Shown: positions 9,292-18,357 of the stretch, piece after piece
Position numbering within the stretch: position 1 is the first letter of the stretch
How the letters are laid out: each line of letters begins with the position of its first letter
Assembly (NCBI GenBank): GCA_009379725.1
Contig: WHTF01000014.1
Coordinates: forward strand, 1 to 54,263
Reading direction: 5' to 3'
Origin: Deltaproteobacteria bacterium
GTDB taxonomy: Bacteria; Desulfobacterota; Binatia; UBA9968
Length of the DNA: 54,263 nt
Translations under genes and position numbers: made by a program
Notes under the pieces: generated by a model
Database searches by the model: none
What the model saw: the letters and a program-made list of their open reading frames with translations, nothing else
Told to the model about the DNA's origin: nothing

Positions 9292-9897
9292 ATGACTTAC
9301 AAGCTCCGCGACACCTACTATAAAAAAGCCAAACAGGAAGGCTATCGCTCGCGCGCCGCCTACAAACTGATCGAACTTCAGGAGCGCTTTGGTATTCTAA
9401 GACCGGGCGAACATGTGGTCGACTTGGGCGCGGCGCCGGGCGGCTGGCTTCAAGTGGCGGCAAAATTCGTCGGACCCAGCGGTAAAGTACTGGGGGTCGA
9501 TCTTCAGCCTATCGAGGCACTCAACCAAAAGAACGTCATTCTCGTCCAGGGTGACATTACTGCGCCGGAAACAGAGCAGCGTATCAAAGAATACCTCGGC
9601 CGCCCGGCCGATTGCGTCATCTCTGATCTTGCCCCTAAGCTGACCGGCATTCGTGATGCGGACGAAGCCCGTTCGTTGGAATTGAACCGGACGGCTCTGG
9701 AAGCCGCAAAGCGGCTACTAAGGCCCGCGGGCAGCTTGCTCATGAAAAGCTTCATCAGTGAAGGACTGAGAGGCTTCTTCGCAGAGCTCGAGAAACACTT
9801 TCACTCGGTTCAGCGCACCCGGCCGGATGCCAGTCGAAAAGGCTCTTCTGAGATTTATTTTTTCGCCAAAGAATATCAAACCAAACCTCGCGGTTAG
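9292..9897 (+). CDS. rlmE: 23S rRNA (uridine-2552 2'-O)-methyltransferase
   Basis: An FtsJ/RrmJ-type methyltransferase of 201 residues that methylates U2552 in the peptidyl-transferase A-loop of 23S rRNA. The SAM-binding motif is DLGAAPGGW at 44-52. The K-D-K-E catalytic tetrad is visible as Lys25, Asp112, Lys152 and Glu187. No N-terminal extension, as in bacterial rather than eukaryotic members. It is separated from the preceding gene by a terminator and followed by the galT-like gene at 31 nt, so the two may be cotranscribed. Confidence 0.95.
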   Translation: MTYKLRDTYYKKAKQEGYRSRAAYKLIELQERFGILRPGEHVVDLGAAPGGWLQVAAKFVGPSGKVLGVDLQPIEALNQKNVILVQGDITAPETEQRIKEYLGRPADCVISDLAPKLTGIRDADEARSLELNRTALEAAKRLLRPAGSLLMKSFISEGLRGFFAELEKHFHSVQRTRPDASRKGSSEIYFFAKEYQTKPRG

Positions 9898-9928
9898 GAT
9901 GACCGGCCGGTAGACCGCCCCAACGCCG

Positions 9929-10924
9929 ATGTCTGAGTTAAGGAAAGATTTTGTTATCGATCGGTGGGTCATCATCGCCGCCGAACGCAGTGACCGACCT
10001 CACGATATTGCACCGGCCACGCAGCCAGACCCCACCGAACCTTGCCCCTTCTGCGCGGGGCATGAAGCGATGACCCCGCCGGAAGTTTTCGCCTATCGCG
10101 ATAGGTCGACCGCGCCGAACATGCCGGGCTGGAGGATAAGAGTGGTCCCCAACAAGTACCCGGCGCTAGCGAGTGCAGCAGGTTTCTCGCACCGTGCCGA
10201 TAGCATGTACGAATTTATGGACGGGGTTGGTGTGCACGAGGTGATTATCGAAACTCCTCGGCACTGCCCGAATATGGCGGAACTGAGCGACAGACAATTT
10301 GAAGACGTGCTGCGCGCTTATCGGCAGCGCATGGTCGATGTGCAAAAAGATCCGCGTTGGCAATCTATCTTAATCTATAAGAACCAAGGAAGCGCCGCGG
10401 GCGCGACGCTGGAGCACGTTCATTCCCAATTACTGGCTATGCCCATGGTGCCACGCGAGGTCGCCGAAGAATTGCGCGCGGCAAAAGCCCATTACACGGC
10501 AAAACGAAAATGTCTCTATTGCGGCATCATTGAAAGCGAGCGTGCGGACCGGCGCCGTATCGTTGCCGAGGATGACGCGTTCATCGTTTTCTGCCCTTTC
10601 GCGCCACGTTTTCCGTTTGAGACCTGGCTCCTGCCCAAACGACACTCGCCGTTTTTCCATACGGTGACAGAGGACGAGCTGCGGCAGTTCGCAGGGCTCT
10701 TACGCCAGTCGCTGCGACGCCTCGACAGCGCTGCCGCGGCGCCATTTAACTATGTCATTCATTCCGGTCCGCTCAAAGAATCAGACCACGAACACTTTCA
10801 TTGGCGTCTGGAGATTTTGCCGAGAATTTCTAAGATCGCCGGCTTCGAATTAAGTTCGGGCTATTACATCAACACCGTAGCACCGGAGGCGGCGGCTCGG
10901 AACTTACGCGACGCACTGCCATAA
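9929..10924 (+). CDS. galT: Galactose-1-phosphate uridylyltransferase family (GalT-like)
   Basis: A 331-residue HIT-superfamily nucleotidyltransferase with two half-domains. Zinc-site cysteines Cys39 and Cys42 (CPFC), the RHCPN His112, and the active-site motif His163-Val-His165-Ser-Gln167 are present. His165 would be the covalent uridylyl nucleophile. The second half carries HEHFHWRLEILPR. Known members make UDP-galactose in the Leloir pathway, but related enzymes of this length act on ADP-glucose or other sugar phosphates. No galK or galE is nearby, so substrate is uncertain. Confidence 0.85.
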   Translation: MSELRKDFVIDRWVIIAAERSDRPHDIAPATQPDPTEPCPFCAGHEAMTPPEVFAYRDRSTAPNMPGWRIRVVPNKYPALASAAGFSHRADSMYEFMDGVGVHEVIIETPRHCPNMAELSDRQFEDVLRAYRQRMVDVQKDPRWQSILIYKNQGSAAGATLEHVHSQLLAMPMVPREVAEELRAAKAHYTAKRKCLYCGIIESERADRRRIVAEDDAFIVFCPFAPRFPFETWLLPKRHSPFFHTVTEDELRQFAGLLRQSLRRLDSAAAAPFNYVIHSGPLKESDHEHFHWRLEILPRISKIAGFELSSGYYINTVAPEAAARNLRDALP

Positions 10925-10931
10925 ATAAGAA

Positions 10932-10967
10932 AGTTCAAGCAGTGCAAGCAGTTCAAAAAGTTCAATC
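10932..10967 (+). repeat. Four tandem 9-nt units, AGTTCAANN type
   Basis: Units start at 10932, 10941, 10950 and 10959, each carrying GTKCAA at the same offset. Placed just after the galT-like stop in the 124-nt convergent gap. Similar 9-nt spaced cores occur at 17890-17916 (other strand) and near 31905. Confidence 0.65.
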
Positions 10968-11048
10968 CGTAAGCGCCTTGGGGCCTTGTATGCGCGAAAC
11001 GGTTGGAACCCGTCTCATTCAGCCATTGAAAGATTTAAACGGCGCCAG

Positions 11049-12878
11049 CTATTCGACCGTCACGCTTTTAGCTAGATTGCGCGGTTGATCGACGTCGGTG
11101 CCGCGATGAACGGCTATATAATAAGCCAACAACTGCAGCGGGATCGTCAGCACGATGGGGGTAAGATAGTGCGAAGCTTTCGGCAACGTCAACAGCCGAT
11201 GGACCGAGACTTCATTGGCCGTTTTTGCATCGTCTGTGAGCACGATCACTTTGCCGCCGCGCGACTCCACTTCCTTGAGATTGCCGATGGTTTTCTGGAA
11301 ATGGCGATCCCGTGGCGCCAATACGACCACCGGCATCTTTTCGTCGATGAGCGCAATCGGCCCATGCTTCATCTCTCCGGCGGGATATCCCTCGGCGTGT
11401 ATATATGAAATTTCTTTCAGCTTGAGAGCACCTTCCAGGGCGATGGGATAATTGATGCCGCGGCCCAGGTAAAGAAAATCTTGGCTGTGCATGAGATCAC
11501 GCGCGAGCTCTTTAACTTCGTTTTCCAGTTTTAGCGTTTCTTCAATCCAACTGGGCAAATGCATCAGATCGCGCAGCAATTTCCGGGCATCCAGTTGCTT
11601 AAGCTTGCCGTTAAGCCTTCCCAAAGCGACTGCGAGCAGATAGAGCGCCGTCAGCTGCGTCGTAAAGGCCTTAGTACTGGCGACACTGATCTCCGGACCG
11701 GCGTGAGTATAAAGAACGCCATGGGACTTCCTTGCGATGGACGAATCGATAACATTGCAGATCGCCAGAATCTTCGCCCTTTTCGCGCGCGCAATCTCGG
11801 TTGCCGCCAGCGTGTCGGCGGTCTCGCCGGATTGACTCACCATCAGCAATATGGACTGTGGATCCATCAGCGGTGAGCGATAGCGGAACTCCGAGCCGTA
11901 GTCCACTTCGGCCGGGATCCCGGCGATCTCTTCAAGCATGAATTTGCCAACCAGACAGGCATGCCATGCCGTGCCGCAGGCAACCAGGTGGATTCTTTTG
12001 ATCCGCCTGACCTGGGTTCGGGTCAGCTGAATTCCTTCGAGGGAAACCTCGCCGTTTTTCAGCGAAATACGCCCGCGAAACGTGTCGGCCAACGCGCGCG
12101 GCTGATCGTGGATCTCTTTGAGCATGAAATGAGGATAACCGCCTTTGCGCGCCGCCACTGCGTCCCAGGTGATTTCCTTGATTGGCCGGCGAATGCTTTT
12201 ACCCTTGCCGTCAAACAGACGGCAGGAACCGAGAGTCACTTCGCCGATCTCGCCGTCTTCAAGGAAGGTCACTTTGCGGGTGTAGTCCAGCAGCGCCGGA
12301 ACGTCGGAAGCAATAAAGGTTTCGCCGTCGCCCCAGCCGATCACGATGGGCGTCGAATTCTTCGCCACGATCAGCCGCCGCGGATCTCGACAGTTGAGAA
12401 ACAGCAAGGCATAGGAGCCACGAATCTCACGCAGCGTGCGGCGCACGGCTTCGAGGAAATCCATGCCCCTGTCGATTTTCTCACTGACGAGATGGGCGAC
12501 GATTTCGCTATCGGTCTCGGAATTAAAATGGGTCCCCCGTTCGATCAGTTGCTCTTTCAGCTCGAGGTAATTCTCAATAATACCGTTGTGGACAACGACA
12601 ACGTCGCCGGCGCGATGCGGATGAGCATTTGTTTCCGAAGGACGGCCATGCGTCGCCCAGCGCGTATGGCCGATGCCGATCACGCCCATCATCGGCTGCC
12701 GGCACAACATCGTTTCCAGATTGTTCAATTTGCCTTCGCAGCGGCAAATTGACACTTGGCCATCGTTGAGAACCGCAATGCCCGCCGAATCATAGCCCCG
12801 GTACTCGAGCTTTCTGAGACTCTCTAAAATCAGGGGTGCCGCTTCCCGTTTGCCGATATATCCGACGATGCCGCACAT
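11049..12878 (-). CDS. glmS: Glutamine--fructose-6-phosphate aminotransferase (isomerizing)
   Basis: Makes glucosamine-6-phosphate from fructose-6-phosphate and glutamine, the entry step to UDP-GlcNAc for peptidoglycan and LPS. With the start placed at MCGIVGYIG, the N-terminal nucleophile is Cys2 and the length is 609 residues, as usual; the upstream 15 codons belong to glmU in another frame. An N-terminal Ntn glutaminase domain is followed by two SIS sugar-isomerase domains (SQSGETADT near the first), ending in KSVTVE. The ATG shares one base with the glmU stop (TAATG), showing tight coupling. No glmS ribozyme is possible in that junction. Confidence 0.97.
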   Translation of the reverse strand: MCGIVGYIGKREAAPLILESLRKLEYRGYDSAGIAVLNDGQVSICRCEGKLNNLETMLCRQPMMGVIGIGHTRWATHGRPSETNAHPHRAGDVVVVHNGIIENYLELKEQLIERGTHFNSETDSEIVAHLVSEKIDRGMDFLEAVRRTLREIRGSYALLFLNCRDPRRLIVAKNSTPIVIGWGDGETFIASDVPALLDYTRKVTFLEDGEIGEVTLGSCRLFDGKGKSIRRPIKEITWDAVAARKGGYPHFMLKEIHDQPRALADTFRGRISLKNGEVSLEGIQLTRTQVRRIKRIHLVACGTAWHACLVGKFMLEEIAGIPAEVDYGSEFRYRSPLMDPQSILLMVSQSGETADTLAATEIARAKRAKILAICNVIDSSIARKSHGVLYTHAGPEISVASTKAFTTQLTALYLLAVALGRLNGKLKQLDARKLLRDLMHLPSWIEETLKLENEVKELARDLMHSQDFLYLGRGINYPIALEGALKLKEISYIHAEGYPAGEMKHGPIALIDEKMPVVVLAPRDRHFQKTIGNLKEVESRGGKVIVLTDDAKTANEVSVHRLLTLPKASHYLTPIVLTIPLQLLAYYIAVHRGTDVDQPRNLAKSVTVE

Positions 12879-14272
12879 TATTTTTTCGTTCCTTTCATTT
12901 TCACGCGCTTCTGCTCGGTCCAACCTTCGCGAACCCGCTCTTGCCTGTCGTTGAAAACCAGCGCTCCATCCGGAATGTCATGGCGCACCGTCGTCGCGGT
13001 GGCAACGTAAACATCGTCGCCCAAAGAAACAGGCGCGACCAGCGTCGAATCGCTGCCGACCTGAACGCGGTCGCCGATCTTGGTCTTGTACTTGTGAAAT
13101 CCGTCATAGTTGCAGGTAATCGTGCCGGCGCCGATATTGGTTTCCTGGCCGATCGCTACATCGCCGAGATAGGTGAGATGATTTGCCTTGGTGCCGGCGC
13201 CGATCTGCGCTTCTTTAGTCTCCACGAAGTTGCCGATGTGAACGTTACGGCCCAAGGCCGTCCCGGGACGCAAATGAGCGAAGGGGCCGATGATCGCGCC
13301 GTTGTCGACTCGACAGCTAGTCAAGACGACGGAAAATCTTAAGCGCACTTGGTCGCCCAGCTGCGCATCGGTCAAATAGGCGCTGCCGTCGATGCGGCAA
13401 CCTTCGCCGATAACCGTTGCGCCGCAGAGATGAGTGTTGGGGCCGATGACAGTATCTTGGCCGATTGTAACACCGTCTTCGATATACGCGGTCAATGGGT
13501 CCTTCAGAGTAACGCCGGCCGCCATCCATTTGCGGTTTATCCGCTCCTGTAAGCTCTTCTCCATCGTAGCAAGCTCCTCTCTGGTATTGATGCCCATCAT
13601 TTCACGGGCATCATCGACCGCCATGGTCGCCACCGTCCCGCCTTGCCTTAGGCCGATATCAACGATATCGGGCAAATAGTACTCGCCTTGCCGGTTCCGA
13701 TTGTTAATCCCGGCCAAAGCGGCGAAGAGAAACGGCGCAGCAACGACGTAGACGCCGGCGTTTACTTCACGAATTTGTTTTTGAACTTCCGCAGCGTCCT
13801 TTTCTTCTACGATCGACGTAATGTTCTTTTGGCTATCCCTTAGAATGCGGCCATAGCCGGCCGGATTTTCCAGCGAAGCGGTCAACAAAGTAATCACCGC
13901 ACCCTGCGCTCGATGATGAGCGACTACTCCTTTCAAGGTGCTTTCCGTGATGAGCGGCACATCGCCGCTCAAGATCAGCACATCGCCCGTGAAGCCTTGG
14001 AATAGTCCTTTGGCGCAAAGAACCGCATGCCCGGTACCGAGCTGCTTTTCCTGAAGGACCCATGTGACATCGCCGCCCGCATAGGCCCGCTGAACGGCCG
14101 GCGCGCCATGGCCGACAATCACGGCCACGGTTGACGGCGCGAGCCGTTGAGCGGTCTGTAAAACATGCAGAAAGAGCGGCGTGCCCCCTAAACAATGAAG
14201 CACCTTGGGAAGGCTGGATTTCATCCGGGTGCCCTGTCCGGCTGCTAAGAGAATAACACCGATGTCGTTCAT
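12878..14272 (-). CDS. glmU: Bifunctional N-acetylglucosamine-1-phosphate uridyltransferase / acetyltransferase
   Basis: Converts glucosamine-1-phosphate to UDP-GlcNAc in two steps. The N-terminal pyrophosphorylase domain starts with LLAAGQGTRMKSSLPK and has LSGDVPL. From about residue 250 a left-handed beta-helix of hexapeptide repeats forms the acetyltransferase, with the THLCGA, GPFAHLRPGT and KANHLTYLGD segments. The 464-residue length is typical. The order glmU-glmS puts the enzymes for making and activating GlcN-6-P in one unit (phosphoglucosamine mutase is not here). The MFS gene lies 36 nt upstream. Confidence 0.96.
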   Translation of the reverse strand: MNDIGVILLAAGQGTRMKSSLPKVLHCLGGTPLFLHVLQTAQRLAPSTVAVIVGHGAPAVQRAYAGGDVTWVLQEKQLGTGHAVLCAKGLFQGFTGDVLILSGDVPLITESTLKGVVAHHRAQGAVITLLTASLENPAGYGRILRDSQKNITSIVEEKDAAEVQKQIREVNAGVYVVAAPFLFAALAGINNRNRQGEYYLPDIVDIGLRQGGTVATMAVDDAREMMGINTREELATMEKSLQERINRKWMAAGVTLKDPLTAYIEDGVTIGQDTVIGPNTHLCGATVIGEGCRIDGSAYLTDAQLGDQVRLRFSVVLTSCRVDNGAIIGPFAHLRPGTALGRNVHIGNFVETKEAQIGAGTKANHLTYLGDVAIGQETNIGAGTITCNYDGFHKYKTKIGDRVQVGSDSTLVAPVSLGDDVYVATATTVRHDIPDGALVFNDRQERVREGWTEQKRVKMKGTKK

Positions 14273-14308
14273 AGGTAGGTATCGATTATAACGGAACTAA
14301 AATATCAA

Positions 14309-15514
14309 TCATAGTACGGTTTTCTCGCTGGTCGAACGTCTCGGCACGATCAAGGCGAACAAACCGCAGCCGACGGCGCTGCCGGCTACGGCGATGGGAA
14401 CTGGCACCAGCGCTGCCGCTGCACCAAGACAAAGGGCTCCTAAAGAACCGAAGCCGCGGTCGATGAAAAACAGGCTCATGGCGCGGCCCAGAAGATGAGG
14501 CGGACACTCTTCCTGAATGATCGCCCGCGCCAACACGCGGTAACTCATTTGCATTGCGCCGATCACCGTCAATAAAAACAGTGAGAGAACCATGAAGGGT
14601 GACAAAGCGAAAAAGAAGATCGACGCCGCGTAAATCATGCTGGCGCCGAACAGCAATCGGCGCATTCCTGTGAGGCGGCCATGGGTCGACAGAAAGAAGC
14701 TGATCAATACAGCGCCCACGCCCGGCGCCGACACGAGCAAGCCGTAGCCGCTGGGACCGGCCCGGAGCACTTCCTGGGCAAAGTAGGGAAGAAACTGCGC
14801 GTACGAAATGCCGAAGAAACCATTGGAATAGGTCGTGAGAATCGTAAACCAGATACGCCGATTCTGGCGGAAATAAGCAACCCCTTCGGCGATGTCCCTC
14901 AGCCAATTGCCTTTCGCGGCGCTACCGCTAGCGGCCGCCGGCGCGCGCATCAAAAAGAGCGCCACCAGCATGAAGACCTGGGTCAGCGCGTGAATGATCA
15001 AGCAGTAACCCGCGCCGATAAAAGTTAGCAAAACTCCGCCGATCGACGGTCCGACGACCTTGGTCAGATTGTGCGTCGCCGAGTGCAGGGCCAGCGCGCT
15101 GACCACTGACTCTTGCGGCACCAGCGAGACGACCATGACCTGCTGTGCCGCGGTACGCACCGAACTGACAATCGCCATGAAAATCACCAGGCCGACAATG
15201 TGCCAAAACTGCAGCCAGCCGGAAAAAACCAGAAACGCAAAAACCAGCGACTGAATCAGGTTGAAAACGCAGCTCAAAGTCACCAGCCGGTGCCGATCCA
15301 TGCGGTCGGCAATAACTCCGCCGATCGGGCCGAAAATAAAACGCGGCGCAAATTCGAAGAAGCCGATCAAACCTAGGTAGAAGGCGGATTGAGTGAGCTC
15401 CCAAACCAGCCAGTTTTGCACGATGAAATGAATATATTCGCCGGTTTCGCTGGGAAGATAACCGATCGTGAAGAGCCGAAAATCACGATGACGCAGTGCC
15501 GGTGGAAGTCTCAC
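14309..15514 (-). CDS. Major facilitator superfamily transporter, enterobactin-exporter type
   Basis: A 401-residue membrane protein with about 12 hydrophobic segments. The loop between helices 2 and 3 reads GGVIADRMDRHRL, the classic MFS signature, and the family resembles MFS_3 (EntS-like) exporters. Such proteins use the proton gradient to move small molecules, usually outward. The substrate is unknown. The start is inside the upstream small membrane protein gene (ATGA overlap), so the pair is cotranscribed, probably with glmU-glmS downstream. Confidence 0.85.
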   Translation of the reverse strand: MRLPPALRHRDFRLFTIGYLPSETGEYIHFIVQNWLVWELTQSAFYLGLIGFFEFAPRFIFGPIGGVIADRMDRHRLVTLSCVFNLIQSLVFAFLVFSGWLQFWHIVGLVIFMAIVSSVRTAAQQVMVVSLVPQESVVSALALHSATHNLTKVVGPSIGGVLLTFIGAGYCLIIHALTQVFMLVALFLMRAPAAASGSAAKGNWLRDIAEGVAYFRQNRRIWFTILTTYSNGFFGISYAQFLPYFAQEVLRAGPSGYGLLVSAPGVGAVLISFFLSTHGRLTGMRRLLFGASMIYAASIFFFALSPFMVLSLFLLTVIGAMQMSYRVLARAIIQEECPPHLLGRAMSLFFIDRGFGSLGALCLGAAAALVPVPIAVAGSAVGCGLFALIVPRRSTSEKTVL

Positions 15515-15825
15515 TGGGAGGGAGACGTCCCTTCGCTCTTTTCTCCTTGATTAGCTGGACGTTTTTCTCCTCCCGGCGCATCATCTTTGCGGCCGGCCTC
15601 CGTGGCTTTATCGAGCAGCGGCGCGTATTGCTTAAACAGTGGATTGGTGCGAAACGGCGCGTCCGCCGGTATTCGGTCCTGGCACGATTTTCCGAAGAAC
15701 ATCAAGAGCGCGATCGAAAAGACGATAGATCCCATCGCAATAACCGGCGTCAAAAAATAGCCCCAGCGCTGGCGCCGCCGTTCCTCTTGGTATTCTTCGA
15801 GTGTTTTAGGGGGTTCGTTGTTCAT
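15511..15825 (-). CDS. Small single-pass membrane protein of unknown function
   Basis: About 104 residues if started at the ATG at 15825. The frame is open to 15933, but only with a TTG start in an AT-rich stretch that looks more like a promoter. Seen: a charged N-terminus with an EEYQEERRRQRWGYF stretch, one transmembrane segment (about residues 24-46 from this start), a periplasmic part with a single Cys, and a low-complexity Lys/Glu/Gly/Ser tail. Overlaps the MFS gene by 4 nt. I recognise no family. Confidence 0.6.
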   Translation of the reverse strand: MNNEPPKTLEEYQEERRRQRWGYFLTPVIAMGSIVFSIALLMFFGKSCQDRIPADAPFRTNPLFKQYAPLLDKATEAGRKDDAPGGEKRPANQGEKSEGTSPSQ

Positions 15826-16014
15826 GATCGCTGCCAGGTGACGAATGTTGGTCCGGTGTCGTCGATCCATCAGCTCATTGATTGCGTCCGGCGCGAATGC
15901 GGTCAATATAATAAAATATATTATGCCGACCAAAGGATGTCCAACAAGACAAGACTCGGCCAGAGCTTTTCTCCCGTGCGTTATCTTTGCTATATTAGGC
16001 GTAAAGGAAATTTC

Positions 16015-16176
16015 ATGACTAAATCTGGGCCGTCACAATCAGACAACGCGACGCCGGACAATTGGTGGGAATGTTGTCCTGTCTGTGGTTCCAAGATGTT
16101 CAATCAAAAATGTCGTTACCTCTGCTCCAATCCCAAGTGCCATTTTTTCATGAGCTGCAGCGAATTTGACGGCTGA
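16015..16176 (+). CDS. 53-residue zinc-ribbon peptide
   Basis: A short gene with a TAAAGGAAA ribosome site. The product has an N-terminal polar stretch and then CCPVCG ... CSNPKCHFF, that is two Cys pairs (CxxC and CxxxxC) that would bind one zinc. A similar but distinct zinc-ribbon peptide lies at 52278. No known partner; it stands 62 nt before the CinA-like gene on the same strand. Confidence 0.6.
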   Translation: MTKSGPSQSDNATPDNWWECCPVCGSKMFNQKCRYLCSNPKCHFFMSCSEFDG

Positions 16177-16238
16177 TCACCGATATCCGTTCTCTAAGAT
16201 GTTGCCCCGCAGCGAGTGTTTGAGATAAAAGGTTAGTC

Positions 16239-16967
16239 ATGTCGAAGACCGCCGGTATCGTCATCATCGGGAACGAGGTTCTTTCCGGTAAAACGCAGGA
16301 CACCAATTCATACTTTCTTTGCACGGAGCTTCGGCAACTCGGCGTTGAAGTCCAAAAAATCTCGACGATCCAGGACGACATTGAACTGATCGGCCTGGAA
16401 GTTGCGGCCTTTTCAAAACGATTCGATTTCGTTTTCACGACGGGAGGCGTAGGCCCGACCCATGACGATGTTACGATCGACGGTATCGCCCACGGTTTTG
16501 CGGTCCGCGTCGTGCGTCATCCCGATATCGAGAAAAGAATGCGCCAGCGGCTGGGAGGCGATGTCAACGAAGCCCGGCTAAGAATGGCCAACGTTCCGGA
16601 GGGCGCTGTGCTGTTGGCCACCGAAGCCCTTTTTGCACCCGTGATCAATATTGATAATGTCTATGTGTTTCCCGGCATCCCGAAGATTCTCCAAGAGCGC
16701 TTTCACGATATCAAGGAAAGATTTCGCGATGCACCCTATTTTCTCAAGAGTGTTTTCGTCAGATACGGCGAAGGCGTCATCGCCTCAGCCCTGAATGATC
16801 TATTGCTAAAGTTTCCGCACCTGCTTCTCGGCTCCTATCCGGTTCTCGACCTGCCGGACTACAAGGTGAAGGTCACACTGGAGTCAAAAGATTCGAAGTA
16901 CCTCGAAAACGCCCTCCAAACCTTTATCGCCTCTCTGCCAAAAGACGCGGTTCACCGTATCGAATAA
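16239..16967 (+). CDS. CinA N-terminal / MoCF-biosynthesis domain protein
   Basis: A 242-residue protein with the molybdopterin-binding (MogA/MoaB-like) fold found in the N-terminal half of CinA. The GNEVLSGKTQDTNS and TTGGVGPTHDD motifs are present. The C-terminal nicotinamide-nucleotide deamidase domain of full CinA is absent, so this is the short form, whose function (possibly ADP-ribose or NMN metabolism) is less clear. It should not be called a competence gene on this evidence. Confidence 0.82.
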   Translation: MSKTAGIVIIGNEVLSGKTQDTNSYFLCTELRQLGVEVQKISTIQDDIELIGLEVAAFSKRFDFVFTTGGVGPTHDDVTIDGIAHGFAVRVVRHPDIEKRMRQRLGGDVNEARLRMANVPEGAVLLATEALFAPVINIDNVYVFPGIPKILQERFHDIKERFRDAPYFLKSVFVRYGEGVIASALNDLLLKFPHLLLGSYPVLDLPDYKVKVTLESKDSKYLENALQTFIASLPKDAVHRIE

Positions 16968-17129
16968 GATTTGCAATACGGCGGTCGACTCGCCCGAAGG
17001 AATCTTCCATGAAGTCACCTTCGGAGTAGAGACGCATCAGACTGAATAGTCCAATCTCCGCCAACGCTTCCCTTAACTTCTCCGGACGAAGCTGTTACTC
17101 TAGCGCCACTTTTAGCGGGAGAACGTACC

Positions 17130-17789
17130 TTGACCGAAATTTTGAATTGGATCATGGAGTCGATTCGCTCTTACGGGGCGTGGAGCGTATTCATCGGGGT
17201 CATCGTCGAGTCGGTGATTGTTCCAATTCCCTCGCCGCTGATTATCATGGGCGCCGGCTTCGTCCTGATCAGCTCCGAGCTGCGGTTTTTCGAAGCACTG
17301 ATGCCGATGCTCCTCCAAATCGTTTTGCCGGGCGCCGTCGCTTCGACGCTTGGCAGCTATATCGGCTATGCAATCGGCTACTTTGGCGGCAAACCTCTGG
17401 TCGATCGCTGGAAAAGTTTTTTGGGCTTTAGCTGGAGCGATGTCGAGGCGCTGGAACGGCGCTTTCAAGAAGGTCAGGTCAATACCACGATATTCTTTTT
17501 ACGGGCCTTGCCGATCTTTCCCCTTTCGGTGATTTCCGCGGCGGCGGGACTGCTCCGTTTACCGGTAAAACAATTCAGCCTGTGGACGTTTTACGGCACT
17601 ATTCCTCGTTGCCTTTTCCTCGGTTATCTCGGCTGGGGATTGGGCGAAACCTATCAAGGCATGGCCAAAGGCCTCGACAAAGCCGAAGGTATTGTGTCCG
17701 GAATATTGATTCTGGGAATATTCGCGGTGATTATTTGGCTGCGCGCGAGAGTACGAGGGAAAATTCTCAAAAAAACGAGCGATGAGTGA
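17130..17789 (+). CDS. DedA-family membrane protein
   Basis: A 219-residue integral membrane protein with 4-5 hydrophobic segments. It carries DedA/VTT-domain landmarks: ESVIVPIPSP near the start (a re-entrant hairpin with conserved Glu and Pro), GSYIGYAIGYFGGK, and RALPIFPLSVISAAAG. Family members are lipid scramblase-like or needed for proton-motive-force homeostasis and undecaprenyl or phospholipid handling. Substrate is not predictable. The first codon is taken as TTG at 17130, ending a GGGAGAACGTACC leader. Confidence 0.82.
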   Translation: MTEILNWIMESIRSYGAWSVFIGVIVESVIVPIPSPLIIMGAGFVLISSELRFFEALMPMLLQIVLPGAVASTLGSYIGYAIGYFGGKPLVDRWKSFLGFSWSDVEALERRFQEGQVNTTIFFLRALPIFPLSVISAAAGLLRLPVKQFSLWTFYGTIPRCLFLGYLGWGLGETYQGMAKGLDKAEGIVSGILILGIFAVIIWLRARVRGKILKKTSDE

Positions 17790-17827
17790 CGTGAAATGTC
17801 GGAGTGTATCGGGTTAGATGCATGACT

Positions 17828-17845
17828 CCTAGCTAGCTAGCTAGG
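17828..17845. repeat. 18-bp perfect CTAG-repeat palindrome
   Basis: Four overlapping CTAG units form a perfect 18-bp palindrome in the convergent gap between the DedA gene and moaE. CTAG is usually scarce in bacterial DNA. No T-tract follows, so it is not a standard terminator. Confidence 0.7.
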
Positions 17846-17889
17846 TGGGTGTTCATCTAATAGTTGGAGCCCGCATCGTGTTTCTTAAC

Positions 17890-17916
17890 GATTGAACGTG
17901 TTGAATGGATTTAACT
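17890..17916 (-). repeat. Three tandem 9-nt units, GTTCAA type (reverse strand)
   Basis: On the minus strand the cores GTTAAA, ATTCAA and GTTCAA recur every 9 nt just past the moaE stop. Same unit as at 10932-10967. Confidence 0.55.
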
Positions 17917-17919
17917 GTT

Positions 17920-18351
17920 CTATTTGTGGTTTAGCGGCTGGCCTGTCTGAGTCCCGATCCAAACTTCTCCGCCCTCAAAAACTTCCTTCTTCCAAATCGG
18001 CACGGCCTTTTTAATTTGTTCAATGGCGAACCGGCACGCTGCAAACGCCGCCTCCCTGTGTGCCGACGAAACCGCGATCATCACACTTGCTTCGGTGATC
18101 TGCACCGGGCCGAGACGATGAATGATCGCCATCCGGCAGATCTGCCACTGCTTCTTTGCATCATCGCCGATCCGACCCAGCTCTTTTTCCGCCATCTCCG
18201 GATACGCTTCATAATCGAGCCCGATGACGTTGCGGCCCTCGTTGTTGTTGCGGGTCGTGCCGATAAACGTGGCAATCGCGCCAGCCTCCGGGTCGGTGAC
18301 GAATCGCACGAGTTCTTGTAAATCGATCGGTTGATTCGTGATGCGAAACAT
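17920..18351 (-). CDS. moaE: Molybdopterin synthase catalytic subunit
   Basis: The large subunit of the molybdopterin synthase, which inserts the dithiolene sulfurs into cyclic pyranopterin monophosphate using thiocarboxylated MoaD. 143 residues. Visible: HRLGPVQ, SSAHREAAFAAC, and KKAVPIWKKE with the catalytic lysines Lys115 and Lys122. It follows moaD by 6 nt in a moaB-moaD-moaE unit. The molybdenum hydroxylase subunits at 5.6-7.5 kb would use the resulting cofactor. Confidence 0.95.
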   Translation of the reverse strand: MFRITNQPIDLQELVRFVTDPEAGAIATFIGTTRNNNEGRNVIGLDYEAYPEMAEKELGRIGDDAKKQWQICRMAIIHRLGPVQITEASVMIAVSSAHREAAFAACRFAIEQIKKAVPIWKKEVFEGGEVWIGTQTGQPLNHK

Positions 18352-18357
18352 CCTTGC

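Noticed and set aside
11961-12752. 263-codon plus-strand open frame
   Set aside because: Lies antisense inside glmS; composition follows the complementary frame of the real gene.
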